Part shown: in pieces, positions 8,309 through 17,344 of the stretch
How the letters are laid out: each line of letters begins with the position of its first letter
How positions within the stretch are numbered: the stretch's first letter is position 1
Assembly (NCBI GenBank): GCA_050949825.1
Contig: JBMNGL010000013.1
Location: 124,001-188,000 of the forward strand
Length of the DNA: 64,000 nt
DNA from: DTU019 sp050949825
Lineage (GTDB): Bacteria; Bacillota; Syntrophomonadia; Syntrophomonadales; Syntrophomonadaceae
Reading direction: 5' to 3'
The notes under the pieces: model-generated
Database searches by the model: none
The model's input: only the letters and a program-made list of their open reading frames with translations
Told to the model about the DNA's origin: nothing
Made by a program: the position numbers and the translations under genes

Positions 8309-9087
8309 GTTGTCATCCTGAGCGGAGGTTGTCATCCTGAGCGGAGGTTGTCATCCTGAGCGAAGCGAAGGATCTTTCCCCCGAGGTTGTTCGCTTCGCG
8401 CAAGATCCTTCGGGCGTTGCCCTCAGGATGACAAAACCGGGCGTTGCCCTCAGGATGACAAAACCGGGCGTTGCCCTCAGGATGACAAAACCGGGCGTTG
8501 CCCTTAAGGATGACAAAACCGGGCGTTGCCCTTTGGTGTCATTCTGAGCGGAGGTTGTCATCCTGAGCGGAGCGAAGGATCTTTCCCCCGAGGTTGTTCG
8601 CTTCGCGCAAGATCCTTCGGGCGTTGCCCTCAGGATGACAAAACCGGGCGTTGCCCTTAAGGATGACAAAACCGGGCGTTGCCCTCAGGATGACAAACCG
8701 GGCGTTGCCCTTTGGTGTCATCTGAGCGGAGGTTGTCATCCTGAGCGGAGCGAAGGATCTTTCCCCCGAGGTTGTTCGCTTCGCGCAAGATCCTTCGGGC
8801 GTTGCCCTCAGGATGACAAAACCGGGCGTTGCCCTCAGGATGACAAAACCGGGCGTTGCCCTTAAGGATGACAAAACCGGGCGTTGCCCTTTGGTGTCAT
8901 TCTGAGCGGAGGTTGTCATCCTGAGCGGAGCGAAGGATCTTTCCCCCGAGGTTGTTCGCTTCGCGCAAGATCCTTCGGGCGTTGCCCTCAGGATGACAAA
9001 ACCGGGCGTTGCCCTCAGGATGACAAAACCGGGCGTTGCCCTTAAGGATGACAAAACCGGGCGTTGCCCTTAAGGATGACAAAACCT
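8309..9087. repeat. Large cluster of palindromic 'TCATCCTGAG' repeats (four supercopies)
   Basis: Four supercopies; the last three start at 8531, 8710 and 8889 (179-bp period). Each has one to three left arms TCATCCTGAG spaced 19 bases, an inner inverted repeat CGAAGGATCTT / AAGATCCTTCG, and three or four 27-bp tail units carrying hairpin GGGCGTTGCCC plus right arm CTCAGGATGA or TTAAGGATGA. The first copy has three left arms (8313, 8332, 8351) and four right arms (8422, 8449, 8476, 8503). Frames inside the block are repeat artefacts. The 930-base gap from 8251 to 9179 holds nothing else that I can support. Confidence 0.92.
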
Positions 9088-9179
9088 TGTGTATAGCTCC
9101 TTCATTCATATGCATTCATACAGCATAATGTAGGGTTTTCGCAGGGGCATCATAAACAGAAATATCGCGAGGTAGCAAT

Positions 9180-10034
9180 ATGTACTATGATTTGCATGTT
9201 CATAGCCGGGCTTCGGATGGGGTCCTGTCTGGACCTGAGCTACTTGACCAGGCTTGCCAAATGGGACTGCCCGGAATTGCCATCACCGATCACGATACCG
9301 TAGGGGAGCTGCCGGTGGCTGTGGCTTACCGGGAAGGGGAGCAGCTTGACCTGGTATTGATACCCGGCATTGAACTCAATACCGAAGTGGATGAGGGGGA
9401 AATACACATCCTGGGATACTTTATCGATTACTGCTCCCCGATACTGCTCAGCAATCTCCAGCAAATCAAAGCAGCCCGCTATGAACGAGCCCGGCGCATG
9501 GTAGCCCGCCTGCGTGACATGGGATATATGATAACCTTTGAACAGGTAAAGAACTTGGCTCGGGGGGAGTTGATCGCCAGGCCGCATGTGGCTATGGCGC
9601 TCATAGAAAATGGCTATGTAGGCTCTATTCGTGAGGCATTCCACAAACATATCGGCCGAGGACGCCCGGCCTATGTGCCGCGCTATAAATTTACCCCTCA
9701 AAGGGCCCTGGAATTAATCAAGGCCGCTGGAGGCATCAGTGTTTTAGCCCACCCGGGTCTGGTACGACAGCCTCAAATGGTGGAGGCCATCCTTGAAATG
9801 GGAGTGGAAGGACTGGAAGCCTTTTACCCTGAGCACAGCAAACAGGATACTGAACACTTTTTGGCCCTGGCCAAGCGGCGCGGCTTATTGGTGACAGGAG
9901 GTTCGGATTTTCATGGCACCGGCGGTGACATCACCCGCAATCGACTCGGCTGCTGCGGCATCAATGCAGAGTATATGGGAAAATTGTGTAATTATTATCA
10001 GAGAAAAGCTAAAAATATAATTAATGACCTTTAA
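9180..10034 (+). CDS. PHP-domain phosphoesterase (RNase AM / nucleoside-bisphosphate phosphatase type)
   Basis: A 284-residue PHP-family metal-dependent phosphoesterase. Metal ligands seen are His6-x-His8 (YYDLHVHSRASDG), ITDHDT, the Glu in IPGIELNTE, VLAHPGL and the C-terminal GSDFHG. This pattern fits the YciV/TrpH group, which includes 3',5'-nucleotide bisphosphate phosphatase and 5'-3' exoribonuclease activity on short RNAs. The start has GAGGT eight bases upstream. Exact substrate is not determined. Confidence 0.9.
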   Translation: MYYDLHVHSRASDGVLSGPELLDQACQMGLPGIAITDHDTVGELPVAVAYREGEQLDLVLIPGIELNTEVDEGEIHILGYFIDYCSPILLSNLQQIKAARYERARRMVARLRDMGYMITFEQVKNLARGELIARPHVAMALIENGYVGSIREAFHKHIGRGRPAYVPRYKFTPQRALELIKAAGGISVLAHPGLVRQPQMVEAILEMGVEGLEAFYPEHSKQDTEHFLALAKRRGLLVTGGSDFHGTGGDITRNRLGCCGINAEYMGKLCNYYQRKAKNIINDL

Positions 10035-10106
10035 TGGGCAGGAAGATATGCTTACCTTGTAGAATAGATCAGATAATTGGGAATATTCTGGAAAGGGTAA
10101 GATGTC

Positions 10107-11114
10107 TTGAAAAAATATGTAGCAATTCTATTCAGCCTGATGATTATCCTGGGGGCCCAGGCAACTGTTGCTGGAGCTCAACCGCTCACCTATACCGTTC
10201 AGTCCGGTGATTCATTATGGGAAATTGCCAATCAATATGGTCTGAGTGTGGACAACCTCAAGACTATCAATAATCTTAAAAACGACAGTCTTCAAATTGG
10301 TCAGATTTTGAAGCTAAGCAGCGCCTCGGCGCCGAAAGCCCTTCCGGTATCCGCTTCAAGCGGCAGCATGTATGTCATCCAGCCTGGTGACTGCCTGGGC
10401 AGCATTGCCATCAAACACGGCATGAGCGTAGATGAACTCAAGGCTTTGAACGGCCTGCAAACTGATTTGATAAAAGCCGGCAAAACCCTGCTGGTTAAAA
10501 ATATCCCGGTGGTCAGTTCCTCTCCGGCTTCTGCTCCTGCGTCCGCTCCGGAATCAACCGCAGTTGCTGAGCAGCAGTATGTGCTGCAGCCCGGAGACAG
10601 CCTGTACAGCGTAGCGGAGAAATATGGCATTTCAGTTTCCTATTTGATGCAAATAAATAATCTCCAAAGTGACATCCTAGATGCAGGGGTCACTCTGCGC
10701 ATTCTACCGGAAGCGGTGCCGGTGTCCCGGTCCGGGGCTCCCGGCGATGCCATGCGCATTCTTAAGACAGCGGCACAATATCTGGGAACACCATATAAAT
10801 ACGGTGGAAACGGGCCTGGTGGTTTCGATTGCTCCGGTTTCGCCCAGTATGTTTTTAAACAGAGCGGATATAACCTGCCGCGCACCGCATCGGGGCAGTA
10901 TGGGTTGGGGACTGCAGTCGCAAAAAGCAATCTTCAGCCCGGTGATCTGGTCTTTTTTGCCTGCTACAGCTCCTCCATTGACCATGTCGGCATATACAGC
11001 GGCAGCGGGCAGTTCATTCACTCCAGCTCACCACGCAGCGGCGGGGTGATTTATTCATCATTATCAGAAGGTTTTTATGCCCGAACCTATGTAGGCGCCA
11101 AACGCATCATTTAA
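10107..11114 (+). CDS. Secreted cell-wall hydrolase, 3x LysM plus NlpC/P60
   Basis: A 335-residue exported protein. A signal peptide covers about residues 1-24 (MKKYVAILFSLMIILGAQ). Three LysM peptidoglycan-binding repeats follow (about 28-70, 88-130 and 155-197, each with a QxGDxL core), separated by Ser/Ala/Pro-rich linkers. The C-terminal NlpC/P60 endopeptidase has the catalytic Cys in FDCSGFAQYVF and the His in DHVGIYSG. It likely cuts peptide stems in peptidoglycan during growth, division or germination. The start is TTG 10107 with AAAGGG upstream. Confidence 0.94.
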   Translation: MKKYVAILFSLMIILGAQATVAGAQPLTYTVQSGDSLWEIANQYGLSVDNLKTINNLKNDSLQIGQILKLSSASAPKALPVSASSGSMYVIQPGDCLGSIAIKHGMSVDELKALNGLQTDLIKAGKTLLVKNIPVVSSSPASAPASAPESTAVAEQQYVLQPGDSLYSVAEKYGISVSYLMQINNLQSDILDAGVTLRILPEAVPVSRSGAPGDAMRILKTAAQYLGTPYKYGGNGPGGFDCSGFAQYVFKQSGYNLPRTASGQYGLGTAVAKSNLQPGDLVFFACYSSSIDHVGIYSGSGQFIHSSSPRSGGVIYSSLSEGFYARTYVGAKRII

Positions 11115-11131
11115 TAAATGGAGGAATTTAA

Positions 11132-11524
11132 TTGACAGATCAGAGCGAACATATCTTTTTTTTACCCAAAACCATTTTCGGCAGCGTAGAGTGGAAGAAA
11201 ATGGAGGAGCGTGAATATGCCAAGGGTCCCGATGCTTTACTGGATGAATTGCTGCAGCAAAAGACCTGGACCAATATAGAGATCCTCTGGGTCATAAAAA
11301 GGATGATATATTTCTATGGGCGAAAAGACGATGTATTGAATAAGGCCCCGGCCAAACGTCTCATGATAAACATGAATGATGTCTTACGGGTCTTTTACCT
11401 GGTTTGGGACAAAGTTGATCCCGAGTTGGATGATAATATGCGCAGCTATATAACCAACAAATTATCAGACGCTACCTGGGGTATCAACCAGCGCACCCGG
11501 GAATATCTCTATAAAATGGACTGA
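11132..11524 (+). CDS. Hypothetical protein, 130 residues
   Basis: Not recognised. A soluble, mostly helical-looking protein of 130 residues with many aromatic and charged residues and no Cys cluster or catalytic motif that I can name. The TTG start at 11132 has GGAGG nine bases upstream. It lies 17 bases after the LysM-NlpC/P60 gene and could be cotranscribed with it. Confidence 0.75.
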   Translation: MTDQSEHIFFLPKTIFGSVEWKKMEEREYAKGPDALLDELLQQKTWTNIEILWVIKRMIYFYGRKDDVLNKAPAKRLMINMNDVLRVFYLVWDKVDPELDDNMRSYITNKLSDATWGINQRTREYLYKMD

Positions 11525-11602
11525 AGTCACCTTTTCGGGGTAAGAAACCACGCTCGTTATGTTATGAGGAGAGAAGAATGCTAATGGGTGGGGGGATAAC
11601 AA

Positions 11603-12232
11603 TTGGTTAGCGGGAGGAGGGAAGACAATATTCGACGTATTATCGATCTGGAGGATCGAATCAGTGCATGCCGTCGATGCCCAGAGCCGTTACCTTGTGT
11701 ACGCAGTCCCATCATGGGCAAAGGAGAGCTGGAACCCGATATCATGATCGTGTTCGAATGCGAGAATCAGTACGCCCGCGATTTGGAGCGTGTGATTGAG
11801 CTGCGCCGACTGGTCAAAGCCCAGTTTAAACTGGAAAGGATCTATCATACCTTTATGATACGCTGCACCCCGAAAGCCTGCTCCAGCAGGCACAGCGCCT
11901 TCTGTTATACCGACAGCAAACTGCTGGACAGAGACCATTACTGCATTCTCACTGAACAGCCCTGTATGGGATTGCCGGTTCCTCCCGATACCAACCAAAT
12001 CATCAATTGCCTGTCATACCTTATTGAGGAAATAGATATTCTTAGACCTCGTTACGTCCTGCTGTTAGGTGAGCGGGTCTGCGAGTATGTACTCAAATGC
12101 TATGGCATTTTCACTTCCCCCAGTCCGGGACAGTCCTTCAGCGTAAACCACATGCAACTACTTACCGCCGTGAGTGAGCAATTGTTTAGCAATGAAGACT
12201 GCTGCAAGCTGCTGGCCAGTCTTTCCGCTTAA
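11603..12232 (+). CDS. Divergent uracil-DNA-glycosylase-like protein
   Basis: A 209-residue protein. The N-terminal CRRCPEP with a Gly-rich PIMGKGELEPDIMIVFE segment resembles the start of family 4/5 uracil-DNA glycosylases (iron-sulfur type), as does LLLGERVCEYVL near the C-terminus. The usual catalytic GEAPG motif is not kept; FECEN stands in its place. Several further Cys residues (KACSSRHSAFC, HYCILTEQPC) could hold a metal cluster. It is best treated as a UDG-fold relative of unknown activity. The TTG start has a GGGGGG stretch about ten bases upstream. Confidence 0.6.
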   Translation: MVSGRREDNIRRIIDLEDRISACRRCPEPLPCVRSPIMGKGELEPDIMIVFECENQYARDLERVIELRRLVKAQFKLERIYHTFMIRCTPKACSSRHSAFCYTDSKLLDRDHYCILTEQPCMGLPVPPDTNQIINCLSYLIEEIDILRPRYVLLLGERVCEYVLKCYGIFTSPSPGQSFSVNHMQLLTAVSEQLFSNEDCCKLLASLSA

Positions 12233-12437
12233 ATCAATCAGCTTGAGCAGCCGGTCAACCTGCCTGAAAATCGCTTCGTATCAATGGGTATTTACCTATA
12301 TATTAATCACTCGCTTCAGTTCGGGCTGTAAGGCCGCTAACCTTCTGGCAAGACTTGTCAGATGCTGTCAGCCTGTCCTCCGTTCTTATGCCCCTATAGC
12401 TTGAATAATATTCTAAAAAAGCAAACGGGGGCCTATT

Positions 12438-15143
12438 ATGAGACAAACCTTGTGGCACCAGCACAGTGTTGAAGAAACCATCGCCCGGCTTCATACCGGG
12501 CTTGAAAGCGGGCTCTCTGCACAACAGGTCAAAAACCTGCAAGGAATCTATCCCAATGTTTTAGAACAGGGTTTTAAACCGAAACCATTCGCTATGCTTC
12601 TTGCTCAATTTACAGATACCATGGTGCTGGTTCTGCTGGGAGCCACGGTGATATCTGGTCTGGTCGGCAATATGGCAGATGCTGTCACCATTATGCTGAT
12701 AGTTGTTTTGAACGCCTTGCTCGGTTTTGCTCAGGAATATCGGGCAGAGCGGTCTTTGGACGAGATCAAAAAAATGGCTTCACCATACGCCATGGTACTG
12801 CGCGAGGGGCAGCGCCGCAAGATACTGGCAGCCGAGCTGGTGCCCGGGGATATTGTATTCCTGGAAACCGGGGATAAGGTAGCGGCTGATCTGCGCCTGG
12901 TCGCTTCCAGCAACCTGGAGATTGATGAAGCCCCTTTAACCGGGGAATCCATACCGGTCAGCAAACAGGCCTTGCAGATCATACCTTCTTCAACCCCTCT
13001 GGCTGAACGCAGCAACATGGCCTTTATGGGTACTGCCGTCACCAGGGGGCGGGGCACTGCCGTGGTGGTTGAGACCGGCATGCGTACCGTAATGGGACAG
13101 ATTGCCCTGATGATATCGGAAACCAGGCTGTCTCCCACCCCGTTGCAGATAAAACTGGATCAGCTGGGAAAAATACTTATCATTATCTGTCTGCTGGTTT
13201 GTGCCGGGGTTGCTTTACTGGGCATTTATCGCGGTGAGGATCTTATGACCATGCTCTTGACCGGCATCAGTCTGGCGGTAGCAGCAATTCCCGAAGGGTT
13301 GCCGGCGATAGTGACGGTGGTTTTAGCCCTGGGGGTGCAGCGCATGGCCAAAAATCATGCCATCGTGCGCCGTCTCTCCGCAGTGGAGACTCTGGGCTGC
13401 ACCACGGTGATCTGTTCGGATAAAACCGGAACCTTGACCCAAAACAAAATGACGGTGAAAAAGGCTGCTACTCTGGAGCGCATTTTTGAAGTAACTGGTG
13501 AAGGCTATGCGCCCCGGGGTGGTTTTTTCTGGAATGGAAAGCCTTTTTCAATCGCTTCTGATACTGCCTTGCAGCAATTGCTCAAGGCGGCTTATTATTG
13601 CAACAACGCCTATGTGGAAAAGGTCTATGGCGAATATGTCATACAGGGAGATCCCACTGAGGGGGCTTTGCGGGTCCTGGCCATGAAAGCCGGCCTCGAT
13701 GGGAAAAAAGCAGAACGGCTGCGGGAATACCCTTTTGATTCGGAACGCAAGATGATGAGTGTAGTCCTGGTTGAAGCCGGTCAACATCAGGTATTGAGTA
13801 AAGGGGCTCTGGATGTGCTCTTACCCCGCTGCAGTGGAATTATGGCCCATGGCCGGGTTATACCTATCAGCAAAGAACATGTTGAAAGGCTGCTGCTGAT
13901 ACAAAATCAGTGGGCTAGAGAGGCCATGCGGGTGCTGGGGTTTGCTTATCGCCATATCACCAGGCAGGAAAACATCTCCCTGTCAGATGAGGACCTGGAA
14001 TCCAAATTGATCTTAACCGGCATCTGTGGCATTGTTGACCCGCCCCGACCGGGGGTGGAGCACTCTGTCAATCAATGTATCCGGGCAGGAATTATTCCGG
14101 TGATGATTACCGGTGATCACCCCCTGACCGCCGGCGCCATAGCAAGACAGGTAGGCATAGGAAAGGATGCGGTGATCACCGGTCCCCAAATAGATCAGAT
14201 GGAGGATAAAGAACTTTATGCCGGGGCCTTGCAAGGGCGAGTTTTTGCCCGGGTTTCTCCGCAGCACAAGCACCGTATTGTCAAAGTGTTGCAGGCCCGG
14301 CAGCATGTGGTGGCCATGACCGGTGACGGGGTTAATGACGCCCCGGCTTTGAAAGCTGCTGATATCGGCATAGCCATGGGCATCACCGGCACGGATGTGA
14401 CCAAGGAAGCTTCTGCTATGATACTGGCTGACGATGATTTTTCCACCATCATCAAGGCGGTGCACGAAGGCCGCGCAATTTACGACAATATCCGCAAATT
14501 TATTCGCTACCTGTTAGGCTGCAATATTGGTGAAGTGCTGGTAATGTTCCTGGCCTCCCTTTTCGGCATGCCCTTGCCGATGCTGCCTATACAGATCCTT
14601 TGGGTCAATCTGGTAACCGACGGTTTGCCTGCTATGGCCCTGGGCTTGGAACCGCCGGAACCGGGTATTATGGAAAATAAACCCCGTCCTCGCCATGAGA
14701 GCATCTTTGCCCGCCGCCTGGGCTGGATTATTGTGAGCCGGGGATCTTACATTGCGGTGGTTACCCTGCTGGCTTTTATAATGGGTATGGCTGCGACCGC
14801 CTGGCAAAGGCTGCCAGACCCTCTGGTGCTGGCACGCAGTATGGCCTTGACTACTCTGGTTTTTGCCCAGTTGTCTTATGTCTTTGAATGCCGTTCGGAG
14901 CGCTATTCGCCCTTCGAACTGGGGTTTTTCAGCAACCGCTTTTTACTGCTGGCGGTGTCAATCTCCATCACTATGCATCTACTAATCTTGTATGTACCGG
15001 TCCTGCAAAAAATCTTCTCCACCTGCGCCCTAAATGGCTGGCAATGGCTGTTCATCCTGACCGTAACCGGCAGCAAGCTGTTAGGGCGCTATCTGGCGTA
15101 TCAATGGAGGCGTATCCGGGCAGCGGCACCGCAGCCGGCCTGA
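12438..15143 (+). CDS. Cation-transporting P-type ATPase, Ca2+ (P2A) type
   Basis: A 901-residue P2-type ATPase. It has the N-terminal cation ATPase domain, membrane segment PEGLPAIVTVVLALG, phosphorylation motif CSDKTGTLTQNKMTV (Asp328), hinge TGDGVNDAPAL near 629, and a C-terminal set of transmembrane helices with NLVTDGLPAMALG. These fit SERCA-like bacterial Ca2+ pumps that export Ca2+ (or Mn2+) from the cytoplasm. The ATG is preceded by ACGGGGG. It appears to be transcribed alone and is followed by a long inverted repeat. Confidence 0.93.
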   Translation: MRQTLWHQHSVEETIARLHTGLESGLSAQQVKNLQGIYPNVLEQGFKPKPFAMLLAQFTDTMVLVLLGATVISGLVGNMADAVTIMLIVVLNALLGFAQEYRAERSLDEIKKMASPYAMVLREGQRRKILAAELVPGDIVFLETGDKVAADLRLVASSNLEIDEAPLTGESIPVSKQALQIIPSSTPLAERSNMAFMGTAVTRGRGTAVVVETGMRTVMGQIALMISETRLSPTPLQIKLDQLGKILIIICLLVCAGVALLGIYRGEDLMTMLLTGISLAVAAIPEGLPAIVTVVLALGVQRMAKNHAIVRRLSAVETLGCTTVICSDKTGTLTQNKMTVKKAATLERIFEVTGEGYAPRGGFFWNGKPFSIASDTALQQLLKAAYYCNNAYVEKVYGEYVIQGDPTEGALRVLAMKAGLDGKKAERLREYPFDSERKMMSVVLVEAGQHQVLSKGALDVLLPRCSGIMAHGRVIPISKEHVERLLLIQNQWAREAMRVLGFAYRHITRQENISLSDEDLESKLILTGICGIVDPPRPGVEHSVNQCIRAGIIPVMITGDHPLTAGAIARQVGIGKDAVITGPQIDQMEDKELYAGALQGRVFARVSPQHKHRIVKVLQARQHVVAMTGDGVNDAPALKAADIGIAMGITGTDVTKEASAMILADDDFSTIIKAVHEGRAIYDNIRKFIRYLLGCNIGEVLVMFLASLFGMPLPMLPIQILWVNLVTDGLPAMALGLEPPEPGIMENKPRPRHESIFARRLGWIIVSRGSYIAVVTLLAFIMGMAATAWQRLPDPLVLARSMALTTLVFAQLSYVFECRSERYSPFELGFFSNRFLLLAVSISITMHLLILYVPVLQKIFSTCALNGWQWLFILTVTGSKLLGRYLAYQWRRIRAAAPQPA

Positions 15144-15204
15144 GGAGTCTGGGGGACGGGAGTGAGTCACCGTCCCCCTGACTCACTCCCGTCCCCCTGA
15201 CTCC
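15144..15204. repeat. 26-bp inverted repeat after the P-type ATPase
   Basis: A left arm at 15144-15169 pairs with a right arm at 15179-15204 almost perfectly. The arms share the core GACGGGAGTGAGTCA and its complement, and the loop is about nine bases. There is no T tract, so it is not a classic terminator but may stabilise the 3' end. Similar GTCCCC-rich inverted repeats lie at 35651-35725 and 36900-36938. Confidence 0.8.
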
Positions 15205-15299
15205 TTCATGGGCATACGGTCCCGGATAGTGTATAATAATAAAGATTCGGTGGGATAATCTGCCGAATCTATACGAATTGAATAGAAGGGTTGTGCAGC

Positions 15300-16178
15300 A
15301 TGGTACGAAGTATGACTGGCTTTGGCCGCAGCCAGGTGCGAGACCAGGGTTATGTGGTTAGCTGTGAGATGCGCGGGGTCAACCACCGCTTTCTGGACAT
15401 TCACATCCGAACCTCACGGCGCTACAGTGTATTGGAAGAAAAGGTCAAGGAAGAGATAAAACAGAATCTTAGCAGAGGACGCATTGAAGTCAGCTTAACC
15501 ATCGAAAAAACCATTGATACACACCGGGCCCTCAAGGTTGACAAAGGTTTAGCTTTAGCTTATTATAACTATTTGAAGGAATTAGCAGATAATCTAAATA
15601 TTTCACCGGAAATAGACATAATTGACGTATTTAGGCTCCCCGAAGTGTTCAGTCTGGAAGATGAGGAGGAAAACCTGGAACTGGTCTGGCTGGTGGTTCA
15701 AACTGCCCTGCAACAATCCTTGACAAGCCTTGTGGAAATGCGCCTTAAGGAGGGGGCCAATCTGGCCCAGGATATTCTGGCCCGCAATCAGGGCATTTTA
15801 CAAGCCGTAGAATCATTGGAATCCCGTTCTCCGGCAGTGGTGCAGGAATACCAGTCCAAGCTCCAAACCCGTATGGCTGAACTGATTGCTCATGAAGCTA
15901 TAGACGAACAGCGTATCTTGCAGGAGGCGGCATTATATGCCGACCGTGTTAATGTTACTGAGGAGATAGTCCGCTTAAGAAGCCATATAATGCATCTGGA
16001 TGAGTTGATGAATTCGGACCAGGCTGTCGGTCGAAAATGCGATTTTCTGGTGCAGGAGATGTTCCGGGAAATCAATACTGTGTCATCCAAAGCCAATGAC
16101 CTGGAAATGAACCGGATAGTGGTTGATGTCAAAGCTGAATTGGAAAAGATCCGTGAACAAATGCAAAACATTGAATAG
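15300..16178 (+). CDS. yicC: YicC/YloC-family endoribonuclease
   Basis: A 292-residue YicC family protein with the diagnostic N-terminus MVRSMTGFGRS and the DUF1732 C-terminal domain (TEEIVRLRSHI, KCDFLVQEMFREINT). The E. coli member has been reported to act as an endoribonuclease. ATG 15300 is chosen with AGAAGGG nine bases upstream. It heads the classic Firmicutes order yicC-remA-gmk-rpoZ-coaBC. A stem AGATTCGG / CCGAATCT (15243-15270) lies in its leader. Confidence 0.94.
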   Translation: MVRSMTGFGRSQVRDQGYVVSCEMRGVNHRFLDIHIRTSRRYSVLEEKVKEEIKQNLSRGRIEVSLTIEKTIDTHRALKVDKGLALAYYNYLKELADNLNISPEIDIIDVFRLPEVFSLEDEEENLELVWLVVQTALQQSLTSLVEMRLKEGANLAQDILARNQGILQAVESLESRSPAVVQEYQSKLQTRMAELIAHEAIDEQRILQEAALYADRVNVTEEIVRLRSHIMHLDELMNSDQAVGRKCDFLVQEMFREINTVSSKANDLEMNRIVVDVKAELEKIREQMQNIE

Positions 16179-16209
16179 CTGGGAGGTGAACCGGGTTTCC
16201 CCGGGTAAT

Positions 16210-16470
16210 ATGGATATCAAATTAGTTAATATCGGTTTTGGGAATATTGTAGCTGCCAATCGCATTGTAGCCATAGTCAGTCCGGAATCAGCACCTATAA
16301 AGAGGATCATTCAAGAGGCCAGAGAAAAAGGAATCCTCATTGATGCCACCTATGGCCGCAGAACCAGGGCAGTTATCATTGCAGACAGTGCTCATGTTAT
16401 CCTATCTGCCGTTCAACCGGAGACGGTTGCCAATCGTCTGACTTCCAGAGACATCAATGATGATGTCTGA
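16210..16470 (+). CDS. remA: RemA-like extracellular matrix regulator (DUF370)
   Basis: An 86-residue protein with the full DUF370/RemA signature (MDIKLVNIGFGNIV, RRTRAVIIADS). RemA is a DNA-binding activator of matrix genes in Bacillus. The ATG at 16210 is conserved, but the clear SD (GGGAGGTGA, 16180-16188) lies more than 20 bases upstream. A short hairpin CCGGG / CCCGG stands between them and may bring the SD closer. Confidence 0.92.
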   Translation: MDIKLVNIGFGNIVAANRIVAIVSPESAPIKRIIQEAREKGILIDATYGRRTRAVIIADSAHVILSAVQPETVANRLTSRDINDDV

Positions 16471-16533
16471 TATTTTATTTTGCAGATTTTAAGGGACATC
16501 AAGGAATACTATAACCTTTAGGATGTGTTGTAT

Positions 16534-17124
16534 TTGGTAACAAGAAAGGGCATCCTCTTCGTTATATCGGGACCCTCCGGGGTAGGTAAAGGCACGGTGA
16601 GGAGTGCGGTATTATCCCAGGTCGACCAGGTGCAGATGTCGATCTCGGCGACCACGCGTCCACCGCGGGCTGGTGAAGTAGACGGCAAGGACTATTTCTT
16701 CACTACTCCTGGCCAGTTTCAACAAATGCGGGCGCAAGGGGATTTATTGGAATGGGCCCAGGTGTATGGAAACCTTTATGGCACGCCGCGTGCATTTGTG
16801 CTTTCCATGTTATCACAGGGAAAAGATGTGCTTTTGGAGATTGACATACAAGGAGCCATGCAAATTAAAGAAAAGATGCCGGAGGGTGTATTCATTTTTA
16901 TTGCTCCCCCTACTGTGGAAGAACTGTGCAGGCGCCTGTGCAGCCGGGGCAACGACAGTGAAGAGAGTATTCAAATCCGCCTGGCAGCCTGTCAGGAAGA
17001 AATGTCTCATATGCATTACTATGATTATGTAGTGGTGAATGACCACATTGAAGTTGCGTCAGAAAAGGTGCGTTCCATTATAATCGCGGAACGGTGTAGA
17101 ATCAATAATTTGAATCTGGGGTGA
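16534..17124 (+). CDS. gmk: Guanylate kinase
   Basis: GMP kinase of about 196 residues, converting GMP to GDP. It has the P-loop SGPSGVGKGT, the GMP-binding segment TTRPPRAGEVDGKDY and LLEIDIQGA. The start is uncertain among GTG 16525, TTG 16528 and TTG 16534. The last gives the family-typical short N-terminus (MVTRKGILFVISGPSG) and the best distance from TTAGGA. Sits in the yicC-remA-gmk-rpoZ-coaBC run. Confidence 0.95.
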   Translation: MVTRKGILFVISGPSGVGKGTVRSAVLSQVDQVQMSISATTRPPRAGEVDGKDYFFTTPGQFQQMRAQGDLLEWAQVYGNLYGTPRAFVLSMLSQGKDVLLEIDIQGAMQIKEKMPEGVFIFIAPPTVEELCRRLCSRGNDSEESIQIRLAACQEEMSHMHYYDYVVVNDHIEVASEKVRSIIIAERCRINNLNLG

Positions 17125-17130
17125 TTGCTC

Positions 17131-17343
17131 ATGATACATCCGTCTACCAGGGATATTATAAAGATTGCAGAAAGCAAATATGCAGTCGTGGTGGCGGTTG
17201 CCAAACGCGCGCGGGTATTATCGGAAAGAAACAAAGATGATGAGAATAATCGTTTATCGAGTATGGTTACGGAAGCCTTGGAAGAGATTAGTCAGGGCAA
17301 GCTGAATGTGGAACTCTTGCCGGAGAATCAAATGGAGGACTGA
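17131..17343 (+). CDS. rpoZ: RNA polymerase omega subunit
   Basis: A 70-residue omega subunit with the family pattern AVVVAVAKRARVLSE and VTEALEEI. It helps RNA polymerase assembly. ATG 17131 has GGGGTGA six bases upstream and follows gmk by six bases. One base separates its stop from the coaBC start. Confidence 0.92.
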   Translation: MIHPSTRDIIKIAESKYAVVVAVAKRARVLSERNKDDENNRLSSMVTEALEEISQGKLNVELLPENQMED

Positions 17344-17344
17344 T

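Noticed and set aside
8309..9087. CRISPR array
   Set aside because: Units are directly adjoining tandem repeats with no unique spacers, and no cas genes are present.
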